This document shows positions 30,963-39,416 of a stretch of DNA of 40,312 nt, piece by piece (position 1 is the stretch's first letter; each line of letters begins with the position of its first letter). Position numbers and translations under genes: made by a program. A model generated the notes under the pieces. That model ran no database searches and had not been told where the DNA came from. It was given only the letters and a program-made list of their open reading frames with translations. Source of the stretch: Halobacteriales archaeon QS_8_69_73 (GTDB lineage: Archaea > Halobacteriota > Halobacteria > Halobacteriales > Haloarculaceae). The stretch lies in assembly GCA_003022945.1 (NCBI GenBank), contig PXRZ01000005.1, positions 13,389-53,700 of the forward strand, written 5' to 3'.

Positions 30963-31555
30963 CCGGCGTCGACTGGCCGAGCGGCTTTGAGCGAACCCCG
31001 GAACGCGACCGCTCGCCGAACCGGTCTTTCGAGGTGTCGCTCCACGACGCCATCGAGGACCTCGCCGCCGAGATGGACCGTCTCGATGCTGACGAGTGGC
31101 GACTCTCGACGGCGCTGGATCATCAATCGCAGAACCCGAACTACCCCTACGCGAATCAGCCGGAACCTGACGATCCCGGCGTCGCGCTCCGATGGACGAT
31201 GGACGGAGGTCAGTACGCGGTCGCCTGTGACGCGCACACTCGAGTCCGCGATAACCTCCGGACGGTCGGCCTCTACATCCGCGAAAAGCGGAAGATGGAG
31301 ACACGCCCCGTCGAGACCGGCGAGAGCGAGTTCGCGAACGCCCGGCTGCCGCCCGGCGACCAGGAGGACACCGTGGTCGCCGGCGGCGGTGGCGAACCAG
31401 CTCACGAAGTCCTTGAGGTCGGTGCCGACGCCGCCGACGATGTTGTCGAAGCAGCATTCCGCGCGAAGGCGAAGGAGGTTCATCCGGACCAGGGCGGCTC
31501 CCGCGCCGAGTGGCAACGCCTCCAGGAGGCTCGCGAGGTGATGCTCGATGAGTAG
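30959..31555 (+). CDS. J-domain protein of the integrase operon
   Basis: A 198-residue protein whose C-terminal 50 residues form a DnaJ-type J domain: AHEVLEVGADAADDVVEAAFRAKAKEVHPDQGGSRAEWQRLQEAREVM, with the diagnostic HPD at 175-177. The N-terminal 130 residues are a separate domain (SLHDAIEDLAAEMDRL, ALRWTMDGGQYAVACDAHTRV, LYIREKRKMETRP). J domains recruit and stimulate Hsp70 (DnaK), so the element may use host chaperone to remodel a nucleoprotein complex. It overlaps the following mini-gene by 8 bp. Confidence 0.8.
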   Translation: MTGVDWPSGFERTPERDRSPNRSFEVSLHDAIEDLAAEMDRLDADEWRLSTALDHQSQNPNYPYANQPEPDDPGVALRWTMDGGQYAVACDAHTRVRDNLRTVGLYIREKRKMETRPVETGESEFANARLPPGDQEDTVVAGGGGEPAHEVLEVGADAADDVVEAAFRAKAKEVHPDQGGSRAEWQRLQEAREVMLDE

Positions 31556-31679
31556 ATTCGCCGAAGTCGGATATTGCCCCGAATGTGGGGCGTACATCGT
31601 CTGCAGAGGCGACCACGACCGCCGCTGCGACCGATACGTAGAGCCGGAGGCTGACCGCTCCGACGGAGGTGAACCGTGA
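31548..31679 (+). CDS. 43-residue mini zinc-finger protein before the integrase
   Basis: The ATG lies 8 bp inside the preceding gene and the TGA overlaps the integrase GTG (GTGA). The peptide holds YCPECGAYIVCRGDHDRRCDRY: Cys-x2-Cys, a third Cys, His and a fourth Cys, enough for one zinc site. The tight coupling on both sides and the metal motif support a real gene, perhaps an excisionase-like accessory factor; that role is a guess. Confidence 0.6.
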   Translation: MSRFAEVGYCPECGAYIVCRGDHDRRCDRYVEPEADRSDGGEP

Positions 31680-32773
31680 GCGACGACTTGGAGCCGCTGT
31701 CGCCCCGTGAAGGCGTGGAAACGTGGCTGGACTACATCACCTCCAGCCGCGCCGAATCGACGGTCCAGAGCTACGGCTACCGGCTTGCGCCGTTTGTCGA
31801 GTGGTGCGCTCGAGATGGCCTCGACAACCTGAATGACCTCTCGAGCCGCGACGTCTTCCGGTACGAGGCCGCTCGTCGGACCGAGGACCTCGCTACGCCG
31901 ACGCTGAACAACCAAATCGGGACACTCAAGCACTTCCTCGCGTGGTGCGAGCGGATCAACGCCGTCGAGGACGGCCTTCCGCAGCAGATCGAGGTCCCGA
32001 CGTCCAATGAATTCCGAGAGATGGTCAGTCACGAGATGCTGACCGCGTCGCGTGCTACGGACATCCTCGAAACGCTCGGACGATTTGAGTTCGCCAGCCG
32101 GCGGCACGCGATGTTCCTGCTACTCTGGCACACGGGGTGCCGCATCGGCGGCCTCCGAGGACTGGACCTCGCCGACCTATATCTCGACGATGACGACCTC
32201 GAACGGCTCCGGCATCGCGCCGATGTCGACGAAGCGGTTCTCGAGGAAGTCCAGCTCCCGTTCATCTTCTTCGTGCATCGTCCGGACGGCGACCCAGGGA
32301 CGCCACTTAAAAACAAACTTGAAGGCGAACGCCCGGTCGCTGTTACCGACGGCGTCGCCGATGTCATCGAGACGTATATCCGGGTGAATCGGACCGAGCG
32401 AACCGATCCAGGAGGCCGCCGTCCGCTGTTCACGACCGACAAAGGCGACGGTGCCCGCGTCTCGAAATCGAGTATTCGGCGCGAGGTCTACATCCTGACT
32501 CAGCCGTGCCGCTACGGTGATTGTCCGCACGACCGCGACCCCGCCGGGTGCGAGGCTGTCGAGCACGGTTACGAATCTCGATGTCCGTCCAGCCGGTCGC
32601 CGCACCCAATTCGGACTGGTCGAATTACTCACCTACGCGACCAGGGCTGGCCGCCGGAGGTGGTCGGCGAGAGAGTCGATGCGACTCCCGAGACCATCCG
32701 GCTCCACTACGATCTCCCCGACAAGATCCGACGTATGCAGACCCGCCGCAAGTACCTCGAAGACAATGACTGA
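31676..32773 (+). CDS. int: tyrosine integrase of the element
   Basis: A 365-residue site-specific recombinase. The N-terminal SAM-like core-binding domain (about 5-105: VETWLDYITSSRAESTVQSYGYRLAPFVEWC) is followed by the catalytic domain with Arg156 (TGCRIGGLRGLDL), His310-x-x-Arg313 (SPHPIRTGRITHL) and nucleophile Tyr345 (RLHYDLPDK). A cysteine-rich insertion (about 278-303, QPCRYGDCPHDRDPAGC) is typical of haloarchaeal integrases and may bind zinc. It starts at a GTG overlapping the mini zinc-finger stop and ends 56 bp from the attR core. It is the obvious enzyme for insertion at tRNA-Pro and resembles the SNJ2-type integrase family; that comparison is from memory. Confidence 0.92.
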   Translation: MSDDLEPLSPREGVETWLDYITSSRAESTVQSYGYRLAPFVEWCARDGLDNLNDLSSRDVFRYEAARRTEDLATPTLNNQIGTLKHFLAWCERINAVEDGLPQQIEVPTSNEFREMVSHEMLTASRATDILETLGRFEFASRRHAMFLLLWHTGCRIGGLRGLDLADLYLDDDDLERLRHRADVDEAVLEEVQLPFIFFVHRPDGDPGTPLKNKLEGERPVAVTDGVADVIETYIRVNRTERTDPGGRRPLFTTDKGDGARVSKSSIRREVYILTQPCRYGDCPHDRDPAGCEAVEHGYESRCPSSRSPHPIRTGRITHLRDQGWPPEVVGERVDATPETIRLHYDLPDKIRRMQTRRKYLEDND

Positions 32774-32918
32774 TAACAACCTCACCACCACGAAGGTCGA
32801 ACCGTCCGCGAAGAAACGGGACTTGTCAACTCGGCGGTCCCACTTTTCGCGGAGCGAAAATGGGAGTACGGGAGACGAGCGTCAGCGAGTCTCCTGGAGT
32901 CCAACGTCTTCCGGCTGA
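32766..32918 (+). CDS. small ORF crossing attR
   Basis: An ATG 8 bp inside the integrase opens a 50-codon frame that crosses the attR core and stops in chromosomal sequence at 32918. The first 27 residues (MTDNNLTTTKVEPSAKKRD...) are basic and fixed by the element; the rest depends on what lies beyond the core. In the excised circle the same frame would continue through the left end and stop at the TAA at 6931-6933, giving 60 residues and overlapping the next gene start. This makes it a candidate excision factor or coupling frame; no homology is recognised. Confidence 0.45.
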   Translation: MTDNNLTTTKVEPSAKKRDLSTRRSHFSRSENGSTGDERQRVSWSPTSSG

Positions 32919-33122
32919 TAGCGCGGTCGGTATCGACACGGTCGGCCCGGGCGCGTGACGTCTCCCGTTGCGGAGTCGCCTCGATAGGTGTACCATTGAC
33001 GCGAGAACGAGGACGACGATCACGACGGCGACCGTGTCGGTCGCCTCGTCGGATGTCGCTGGGGACAGCCCGTTCAGCGCCGCCCTCGTCCCGCGCGTCA
33101 GCACCACGTAGACGGACGGCAC
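32826..33122 (-). CDS. possible small membrane protein ending in attR
   Basis: A 98-residue frame from a GTG, with one clear hydrophobic helix (TDTVAVVIVVLVLASMVHLSRRL) and a basic C-terminal half. The helix is better than expected by chance, but the frame ends just inside the element, and in the uninterrupted chromosome it would run antisense into tRNA-Pro. The last part is therefore suspect. Apart from this frame I see no gene between attR and 33329. Confidence 0.3.
   Translation of the reverse strand: MPSVYVVLTRGTRAALNGLSPATSDEATDTVAVVIVVLVLASMVHLSRRLRNGRRHAPGPTVSIPTALSAGRRWTPGDSLTLVSRTPIFAPRKVGPPS
32830..32845 (+). repeat. attR core (16-bp direct repeat)
   Basis: Exact copy of the 3' end of tRNA-Pro (6815-6830). 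It is preceded by element sequence and followed by chromosomal sequence that originally lay directly downstream of the tRNA gene. Confidence 0.9.
32844..32860 (+). terminator. displaced tRNA-Pro 3' hairpin
   Basis: TTTTCGC and GCGAAAA pair over 7 bp around GGA, beginning in the last two bases of the core. Before integration this hairpin followed the tRNA gene at once, so it was probably its transcription terminator or processing signal. The element now separates the two by 26 kb. Confidence 0.5.
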
Positions 33123-33298
33123 GAGCGGCGCGGACGCCGCCGACGGCTCCGATTTGGTAACCGTCCACCTGGCATGGCACGACCCCCGCTCTCGTCGGGT
33201 TCGTTCGTGACGTGTGAGGGCCCGATTCCGGGGTCATCGGTCTCGGCGAATCCGTGTCTCGCCCACCGACGGACGGGCGTCGTCGGACCGGGCGGACG

Positions 33299-33306
33299 AC
33301 TTATTA
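33299..33306 (+). promoter_or_regulatory. TATA-like box for the large membrane protein
   Basis: CTTATTAC lies 24-31 bp before the ATG at 33330 in GC-rich sequence, fitting a nearly leaderless transcript. Confidence 0.5.
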
Positions 33307-33329
33307 CCGCGTACGGAGTAAGGCGAGAA

Positions 33330-35060
33330 ATGGCAGACAGAAGCGGGTCCGATGGAGACGGCGGGCCGATGGACGTTCTCGACGACGCCGGCGGCTCGCT
33401 CGCGCTGCACGTCGCCCTGCGGACGCTCGGCCTCGGGGTCGTCGTGGTGGCCGGCTACCTCACTCGGCCGCTGTGGCACGGCCTCATCTACGGCATCCTC
33501 TACTCGCCCGGTATGGCGGTGTTCGGTGGTGGAGCCATCGTCGCGGCGATCGTGCTGTGGTTTCTCCCGCCGTCGGCCGTCGAGACGAAGTCGGCCGGCC
33601 CGGAGAGCACCCTCGCCGAGTCCGACGGCCTGCTGGGATTTCTCTTCAGCCTGGAGGGGTCGCGGGGCCGGAAGGTGCGGCTGTTCGCGACGGTGCTGGT
33701 GCTTCTGGTCGGGGCGTCGATTCTGGTGACGCTGCCGGCGGGGCTGTTCGAACAGCGGACCCTCGCCCAGCAGACGATGGACGGAGCCACCGAGGTCGAG
33801 GAATTCCCACAAGCCAACCCGGAGAACCCGCGGGTCGTCCCCCGGCGGGTGGCGGACATCACGACTCGGGGGTCGGTGTCGTACCGCCAGCAGCGGCTCG
33901 GAGCGAGCGACATCGCCCGCACGGAGAACGGCTCGCTGGCGTGGTCGTACGCCATCCAGCCCGACGGCTTCCGGAACCGCGTCGTCGAGAACCAACGTGG
34001 CGTCCTCGTGACGGACATGACGCGGATGGACAACCGGACGGTGACGATCCGCGAGGAGGATTTCACCTACGGTCAGGGGATGGTCCTCCACCGGTCGGCG
34101 GACTGGAACCTGAAGAAGACCGACTACCTCGCAAAGTACGAAGACGAGGCCGTGGAGTTCAGCCACGAGGGCCGTCCGTACATGTACTACCCGAAGACGG
34201 GCCACGAGTGGCACCTGACGCCGTTTCCGCACACGACCCCGACGTGGGACGGCGGCGCGCTGGTCCACCCTGACGGCCGCATCGACCACCTCGATCCCGA
34301 GGAGGCACGCGACAGCGAGATTCTCGACGGCCAGCGGCTCTACCCGCTGACGGTCGCCCGCGCGGAGATGCGGTCGCTGGGCTACCGGAACGGCATCGTC
34401 AACCAGTTCCCGGTCGTCGGAGCCCACGAGGGCGAGATCGAGGTCGCTCGCCTCCCCGCGGGCGCCGACAACGACCAGCCGTTCGTCATCGACCTCGCCG
34501 GCGGGCAGATGTCGTACGTGACCGCGATGGAGCCGTACGGGGCCGACACGCGCGGGCTCGACGAGGTGTGGTTCGTCGACGCCGAGACCGGCGAGTACAC
34601 CTACTTCGGAACGGAGGCCGACACCCTGACCGGGCCGGAGCGGGCGATGGGTATCGCCCGGTCGGCCGACTCCCGGACCAACTGGGGACAGAACTTCGTC
34701 GTCACCGAGCCGGTCCCCGTCACCATCGACGGCGAGCTGTGGTGGCAGATCAAGGTCTCGCCGACGGACTTCACCGACGTCACCCGCAACGTCTTCGTCA
34801 ACGCCGGCTCGGGCCAGACGGTCGAGATCCGCGACGACGCCGAGACGAGGGCGTTCATCGACGGCTCGGTGGCGGACGAAGAGCTCGAACCCGTCAACGA
34901 GACGGACGGCGACGACAGCGACGTGCTCTACTACGTGCTCGTCACCGACGAGGACGGCAACGTGGTCGAACGCATCCCGGTCGAGCGCGGTCAGAATACC
35001 GAGATCGTCGACCCCGAGGAGGACCGGGCGCGGGACAACGAAACCGCAGACGGCGGCTGA
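33330..35060 (+). CDS. conserved haloarchaeal membrane protein (576 residues)
   Basis: It has N-terminal membrane segments (LALHVALRTLGLGVVVVAGYL, GMAVFGGGAIVAAIVLWFL and LFATVLVLLVGASILVTLPAG). A long extracytoplasmic beta-rich domain of about 400 residues follows (GYRNGIVNQFPVVGAHEGEIEV, GGQMSYVTAMEPYGADTRGLDEVWFVDAETGEYTYF, ELWWQIKVSPTDFTDVTRNVFV). The C-terminus is acidic. The ATG at 33330 is chosen over an earlier frame start because of the TATA-like box and the hydrophobic N-terminus. Haloarchaeal genomes carry similar large conserved membrane proteins, some of viral or unknown origin. No function is assigned. Confidence 0.78.
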   Translation: MADRSGSDGDGGPMDVLDDAGGSLALHVALRTLGLGVVVVAGYLTRPLWHGLIYGILYSPGMAVFGGGAIVAAIVLWFLPPSAVETKSAGPESTLAESDGLLGFLFSLEGSRGRKVRLFATVLVLLVGASILVTLPAGLFEQRTLAQQTMDGATEVEEFPQANPENPRVVPRRVADITTRGSVSYRQQRLGASDIARTENGSLAWSYAIQPDGFRNRVVENQRGVLVTDMTRMDNRTVTIREEDFTYGQGMVLHRSADWNLKKTDYLAKYEDEAVEFSHEGRPYMYYPKTGHEWHLTPFPHTTPTWDGGALVHPDGRIDHLDPEEARDSEILDGQRLYPLTVARAEMRSLGYRNGIVNQFPVVGAHEGEIEVARLPAGADNDQPFVIDLAGGQMSYVTAMEPYGADTRGLDEVWFVDAETGEYTYFGTEADTLTGPERAMGIARSADSRTNWGQNFVVTEPVPVTIDGELWWQIKVSPTDFTDVTRNVFVNAGSGQTVEIRDDAETRAFIDGSVADEELEPVNETDGDDSDVLYYVLVTDEDGNVVERIPVERGQNTEIVDPEEDRARDNETADGG

Positions 35061-35237
35061 CCGCCGAGAGATGCGCGAGGAGTCAGCGTCGCCGGGCCGT
35101 CGGTGACGGCGTGAGACTCGACGACGCCTGCCGTGTGCGCCGGACGCTCGCCCCTGAGACGCCGACGCCGCATCTGACGGTGGGGCGGCCTCGGCCCCCG
35201 CCGAAAGTCGGATGTCACTCCCGCCGGTATCGGTCGC

Positions 35238-35555
35238 ATGGAGCAGCCAGAGCCGGCGCCGGAGATGCCGGACCGACCGCTGTCGGAGGAGGCGGCCCGC
35301 GAGTACGCCGACGACCCGGAGACCGTCGCGGTGTGGATCATGGACGACGACGCCGTCGCGGCGGTGCCGGGGGCCGACGACGACGCGGTTCGCGACCTCG
35401 TCGTCGAGACCGAGACGGGCTACGAGATGTACAGCTACGCCGGCGGGGAGTGGAAGGACTACGGCACCCAGCGGAAGGACGACGACGAGGCGCCGTCGAT
35501 GGCCGGGACGCTGGACAGCTACCGGGTGCTGGCCGGCGACCCCGAGGAGTTCTGA
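35238..35555 (+). CDS. small conserved haloarchaeal protein
   Basis: A 105-residue, very acidic soluble protein: ADDPETVAVWIMDDDAVAAVPGADDDAVRDLVVETETGYEMYSYAGGEWKDYG. There are no cysteines, signal or membrane segments. The composition is typical of a real haloarchaeal cytoplasmic protein. The preceding 177-bp gap holds nothing that I can name. Function unknown. Confidence 0.72.
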   Translation: MEQPEPAPEMPDRPLSEEAAREYADDPETVAVWIMDDDAVAAVPGADDDAVRDLVVETETGYEMYSYAGGEWKDYGTQRKDDDEAPSMAGTLDSYRVLAGDPEEF

Positions 35556-35626
35556 GCCGCGGCGGCCGGCGGTCTCGACGGCGGCCGCCACAGCGATTAT
35601 GTGGGTGCCGGCCGTACCGACTTCGC

Positions 35627-36076
35627 ATGACGTCACACGACGCCACGGACGTGCTGTCGCCCGCGTCGCGTCACAACCTGCACGTGACGGACCGCGAAGA
35701 CCTGATCGGGGTCGGCCCGTGGTCGCAGACGGAGCTGTGGCGTGCCGTCCGGCAGGCCGACGACGAGGGAGCCGTCGTCGTCCTCGATTACGGCCGCGAG
35801 CGGCTGTACCTCGCCGCCGCCGCCGACGTGAGCTACCTCCCGCCGACAGCGCTCGGACTGTCGGAGTCGCCCGGCCTGCGGGTGGCGTCGCCCCGGCCGT
35901 ACGACCCCGAGGACGGGACGGCCGGGGCCGCCGGGGAGACGGTGACGGTCGCCCCGGAGTTCGACATCCTGGTGCCGGCCTTCGACTGGGAGGCGCCCGA
36001 CGAGGAGTGGGAGCCGCCGGAGCCCGAGTACCGTCAGCGGCCGACCGGCAGTCCGTCCGGTGCCGTCGGCGGGTAA
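35627..36076 (+). CDS. hypothetical acidic protein
   Basis: A 149-residue protein starting at ATG 35627, chosen over a long upstream frame. It contains REDLIGVGPWSQTELWRAVRQADDEGAVVVLDYGRERLYLAAAADV and a Pro/Glu/Trp-rich tail (FDWEAPDEEWEPPEPEYRQ). It has no membrane segments. It lies on the same strand as the preceding small gene, 71 bp on, so the two may form a pair. Not recognised. Confidence 0.68.
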   Translation: MTSHDATDVLSPASRHNLHVTDREDLIGVGPWSQTELWRAVRQADDEGAVVVLDYGRERLYLAAAADVSYLPPTALGLSESPGLRVASPRPYDPEDGTAGAAGETVTVAPEFDILVPAFDWEAPDEEWEPPEPEYRQRPTGSPSGAVGG

Positions 36077-37908
36077 ATCAATAGGCGGGGTCGGACGAGG
36101 ACCCTCCGTATCCCACGACACGGTACTTAGAACGCCGGCCGACACCGGCGTCAGATATACATAACCGAAAGACAACGCTCAGGGAGAGCCACGTCCGGAA
36201 CGCTCGGGGGAGCGTTCGGGGGGAATCCAGATGAAAGAGATACTCAACGGGGCACTCGAGTCGGACAATAGAGCGGTCGCACCGGTGCTCGGCGTCGCGC
36301 TTCTGTTCGGTATCACGGCCATCGGGCTGTCGCTGTGGCAGACGACGGTCGTGCCGGACCAGAACGCCGAGCCGGCAGGCGCACCTGCAGACAGTGGCAT
36401 CGGGCCAGCAACAGTCGCCGGTGCTGCAGCTCGGCGTGACGTACAACACCCGGGTAATCGGGGTGAATCCGCCGAACCCGCAGGGGACGCTCCGCGCGGA
36501 CGATCTTGGTGATATAACGCTGAATGGCGCCGTCGACAGAACATCAGGCGAATCGCTCGATACGTCGGACATCTGTGGCACTACCGGAGCGCCGCAGAAC
36601 AGCGCGATTCGGTACGATCCATCGTACGTCCGGCTCTCCGACGAAGATTCACCACAGCTCGTCTACGAGAACACCGTTCTGTACAGGGAGACGGAAAGCG
36701 ACGTACTCGTGCAGAGCGATCAGGCGCTCATCCAGGGATCGAGCATCAACATCCTGCCGGTCCAGAGTACCGCCGTCCGGAGCAGCCAGCAGACATCTCT
36801 ATCGCTGTCGAGTAGCGGTTACAAAACGGTCAAGCAGCTGAAGCCCGGGGCGAACATCATTATCACGACGAACATCCCGAAAGAAAAGTGGGATAAGCTT
36901 CTCCCAGGATACGTCAGTGTCGACAGCGACCCAGACACTTCGAACAAGGTCAAAATAAAGCTCGGAGACCCGCCCGGCGAGGTTCCATGGAGGGTTCGGT
37001 GCGCCATCACGACGGACGGCGACGTGACGGTCGAGGACGGCCAGGTGTCGTTCCAGCAGAACGGCGGCGTCGGCCGGGCGGGCACTACTGAGCACACGCC
37101 CGACTCCAATACAGACAAAATAGTCATTCCGAACGGCAAGTGGACAAAAATCGACAATATCGCTGGCATCAAGCACGGCAATACGGAGGAGACAGTCCCG
37201 GTCGAGGGCAGTAATAACGTCGAGGGAGATGGGGTCATCTTGGAGTACACGATCCGGGATGACACCGGCGAAGAAGTGGAGGTCAATGTTGAGGCGGCCT
37301 ACGACCCCGGAAACGAGGAGTACGTCGGCGAAGTCGGGTTCTCCGACGACCCGGTCGGCGACCCCATATGGATGGAGTTGCGGACGGACGCAGCCCGTCA
37401 ACTCATCGAGGGGGGAGTCGAGGACGGCCCCGACATTCTGGACGACAGCAACTACATCGACACCTTCCGGAACGCTGACGACGTCAGACCACTCGTCGGC
37501 GCCATCTTAGGAATGGAGGACGCGACCCTGCAGACCACGGACGTCGCGGGCCGCGTGGACATGAAGGTTGAGTCGGGCGAACTCAGCCTCAGTATTGACG
37601 ACGAGGACCGGTCCAGAATCATTAAGAAGGGGGAAACGAGCGAAATCGAGTTCGACGTCACGGCGATGGGTGAGATGGAGGGGTCCGAGAACGTCGACCT
37701 CGTCGTCCGCGACAGCAGCGGCCAGCGAATAGACGACATCGGCGACCGGGCCGACCGCCAGACCCTCGCGGGCGTCGACGGCGAGGAGTCGTTCACCCTG
37801 ACCTGGGAACCGGACTGGGACCAGATCGACGACGGCGAGTACCAGATACTCGTCGAGGGCGAAAGCGACCAGGCGTTCGCCACGGTCGAGGTCTTCCAGG
37901 GCGGGAAC

Positions 37909-38625
37909 ATCCGCCTCAATGTCACGATTGACGACGCGACGTCGCCGGTCGACTACGGCGATACCGTCGAGACGAACGTTACCATCAGGAACGTCGGCGA
38001 CACCGACGCCGATGACGCACAGTTGGATCTCTCGATGGCCGGCCAGGACGGGCCGCAGCCACAGTTCGACCTCGCGGCAGGCGAGAACACCACCCTCGCG
38101 CTGGAGTACGATACCCAGGAGAAGCTGAATCCCACCGACACCGGTGAGAAGACGCTGAAGGCGACCTGGAACGGCGAGTCGACCGACACCGAGACCGTCG
38201 TCGTCGAACGGCCGGACATCATCCTCGACCCGCAGGCGGAGGACCTCACGGCGGGCGAGGACGGCCAGACCCAGACGTTCGAATTCACCCTCGGCGAGGA
38301 CCTCACGGCAGACGACGAGATCTCCGTCGACGTCTCCGACACCAGTGACGCCGTCGAATACGATGGCAACGACGGGAGCTGGACCATCATCCAGGGCGAC
38401 GGCACGGAAGTCTCCCCGGACCTCGACAACGGGAAAGTCACCTACAAAGTCGGGTCCGACGACTCGGAGGGCGACACTATCAGGTTCCAGGGGTCCGGCA
38501 TCAGCGCCGCCTCGGCCGAGTCCGACATCCGCTACGACGTGGAGTACCGCGTCGAGAGCGCCGACTCCTACGCCGTACAAAACAATGGGGACACCGCCTC
38601 CACATCCTTCGAAAGTAAGGATGAC
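37909..38625 (+). repeat. 717-bp tandem duplication, unit 1
   Basis: Encodes a CARDB-like unit (TSPVDYGDTVETNVTIRNVG) plus an attached beta domain ending in RYDVEYRVESADSYAVQ. The same order recurs exactly one period (717 bp, 239 codons) later with many identical stretches at protein level. Confidence 0.8.
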
Positions 38626-39339
38626 ATCGTCAAGATCGAGATACTGGACGCCGAGTCGCCGGTCGAGTACGGGGAGACGGTCGAGACGAACATTCGCGTC
38701 GAGAACGTCGGGAGCACTGACGCCGAGGACGTACAGTTGGATGTCTCGGTGGCCGACCGAGATGGACGACAACCGGAGTTCGACCTCGAGGCTGGCGAGG
38801 AGACTACCATCACGACGAATTACGACACCAGCGAGAACCTGGACCCCAGTGACATCGGCAGGAAGACGCTGGAGGTGACGTGGAACGACGAGTCGACCGA
38901 CACCGAGACCGTCGTCGTCGAACAACCGGATGTCATCCACAAACCGTACGTAGAGAACGTCACGGCAACCGACGGCAACCAGACACAGGCATTCGGGTTT
39001 ACACTTAACGAAGAACTCGAGAAAGGCGACGAAATCTCCGTCGATATCTCCGATACTGAAGACGACATCCGGTACGACGGAAATGACAGCAACTGGACCG
39101 TCATCCGAGGGCCGAAGTCCGCGCAGGTTACCCCCGAGACAGACAACGGTACGGTGACGTATGTAGCCGGAGGGGAGGAAACGGAGGACGACATCATCCG
39201 AATCCGGGCGGACTTCGTCAACGCCTCCTCGGCCGAGCCCGACACCCGCTACGATGTGGAATACCGGGTCGAGAGCGCCGGCCCCTACGCCGCACAGGAC
39301 GACGGGGACACGAACTCTACGTCCTTCGAGAGCACGTAG
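38626..39339 (+). repeat. 717-bp tandem duplication, unit 2
   Basis: Second copy (ESPVEYGETVETNIRVENVG ... RYDVEYRVESAGPYAAQ), ending at the gene's stop. The phrase STDTETVVVE occurs in both. Divergence between the copies argues against an assembly duplicate and for an older domain duplication. Confidence 0.8.
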
Positions 39340-39416
39340 CTGCTCTCGGCGTGCCGTCGAGCCATCGTCCGGCGCGTCTCCGTACGCATAAGTACCGTCG
39401 GTTCACATTTCCGACA

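Larger units (their letters stand above)
6831..32845. mobile_element. integrated haloarchaeal element (membrane-type provirus or vesicle plasmid)
   Basis: The segment lies between the two att cores and carries the integrase next to the right end. Its gene set is unlike the flanks: zinc-finger early genes, a run of tiny membrane proteins, two large exported surface proteins with PKD folds, a Tat-exported anchored protein, a P-loop ATPase, toxin-antitoxin, repressors and two tyrosine recombinases. I see no major capsid protein of the HK97 or double-jelly-roll type, no terminase, portal or tail genes, and no protein-primed polymerase, HUH Rep, or Orc1/Cdc6 protein. The abundance of membrane and spike-like proteins recalls pleolipoviruses (spike, small membrane proteins, ATPase) and the vesicle-forming plasmid pR1SE. 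Neither relation can be proved from the sequence alone. Confidence 0.85.
36231..39339 (+). pseudogene. pilin-signal surface protein with tandem CARDB-like domains, frameshifted near its start
   Basis: The N-terminus, DNRAVAPVLGVALLFGITAIGLSLWQTTVVPDQNAE, is the archaeal type IV pilin/archaellin-like signal helix. After QNAE, near 36374, the frame shifts; the continuing frame (RQAHLQTVASGQQQSPVLQLGVTYNTRVIGVNPPNPQGTLR) is the usual next part of this haloarchaeal family. The roughly 16 residues normally between them are absent, implying a deletion of 3n+2 bp. The remainder, to 39339, holds about 500 residues of beta-rich sequence and two tandem 239-residue CARDB-like units (VDYGDTVETNVTIRNVGDTDADD; VEYGETVETNIRVENVGSTDAED). 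If intact it would be a surface protein anchored by a pilin-type helix. A possible TATA box lies near 36155. Confidence 0.72.

Noticed and set aside
6831-32845. Search for insertion sequences or transposases within the element
   Set aside because: I found no transposase-like protein and no terminal inverted repeats; the two recombinases are of the tyrosine type.
32830-32845. A partial second tRNA at attR
   Set aside because: Only the last 13 nt of the tRNA gene are present, preceded by unrelated element sequence; it is the att core, not a tRNA gene.
33234-35636. 800-residue open frame on the minus strand
   Set aside because: Opposite to the large membrane protein gene, which has hydrophobic helices, a TATA-like box and normal codon pattern; the minus frame is Arg/Val/Gly-rich noise.
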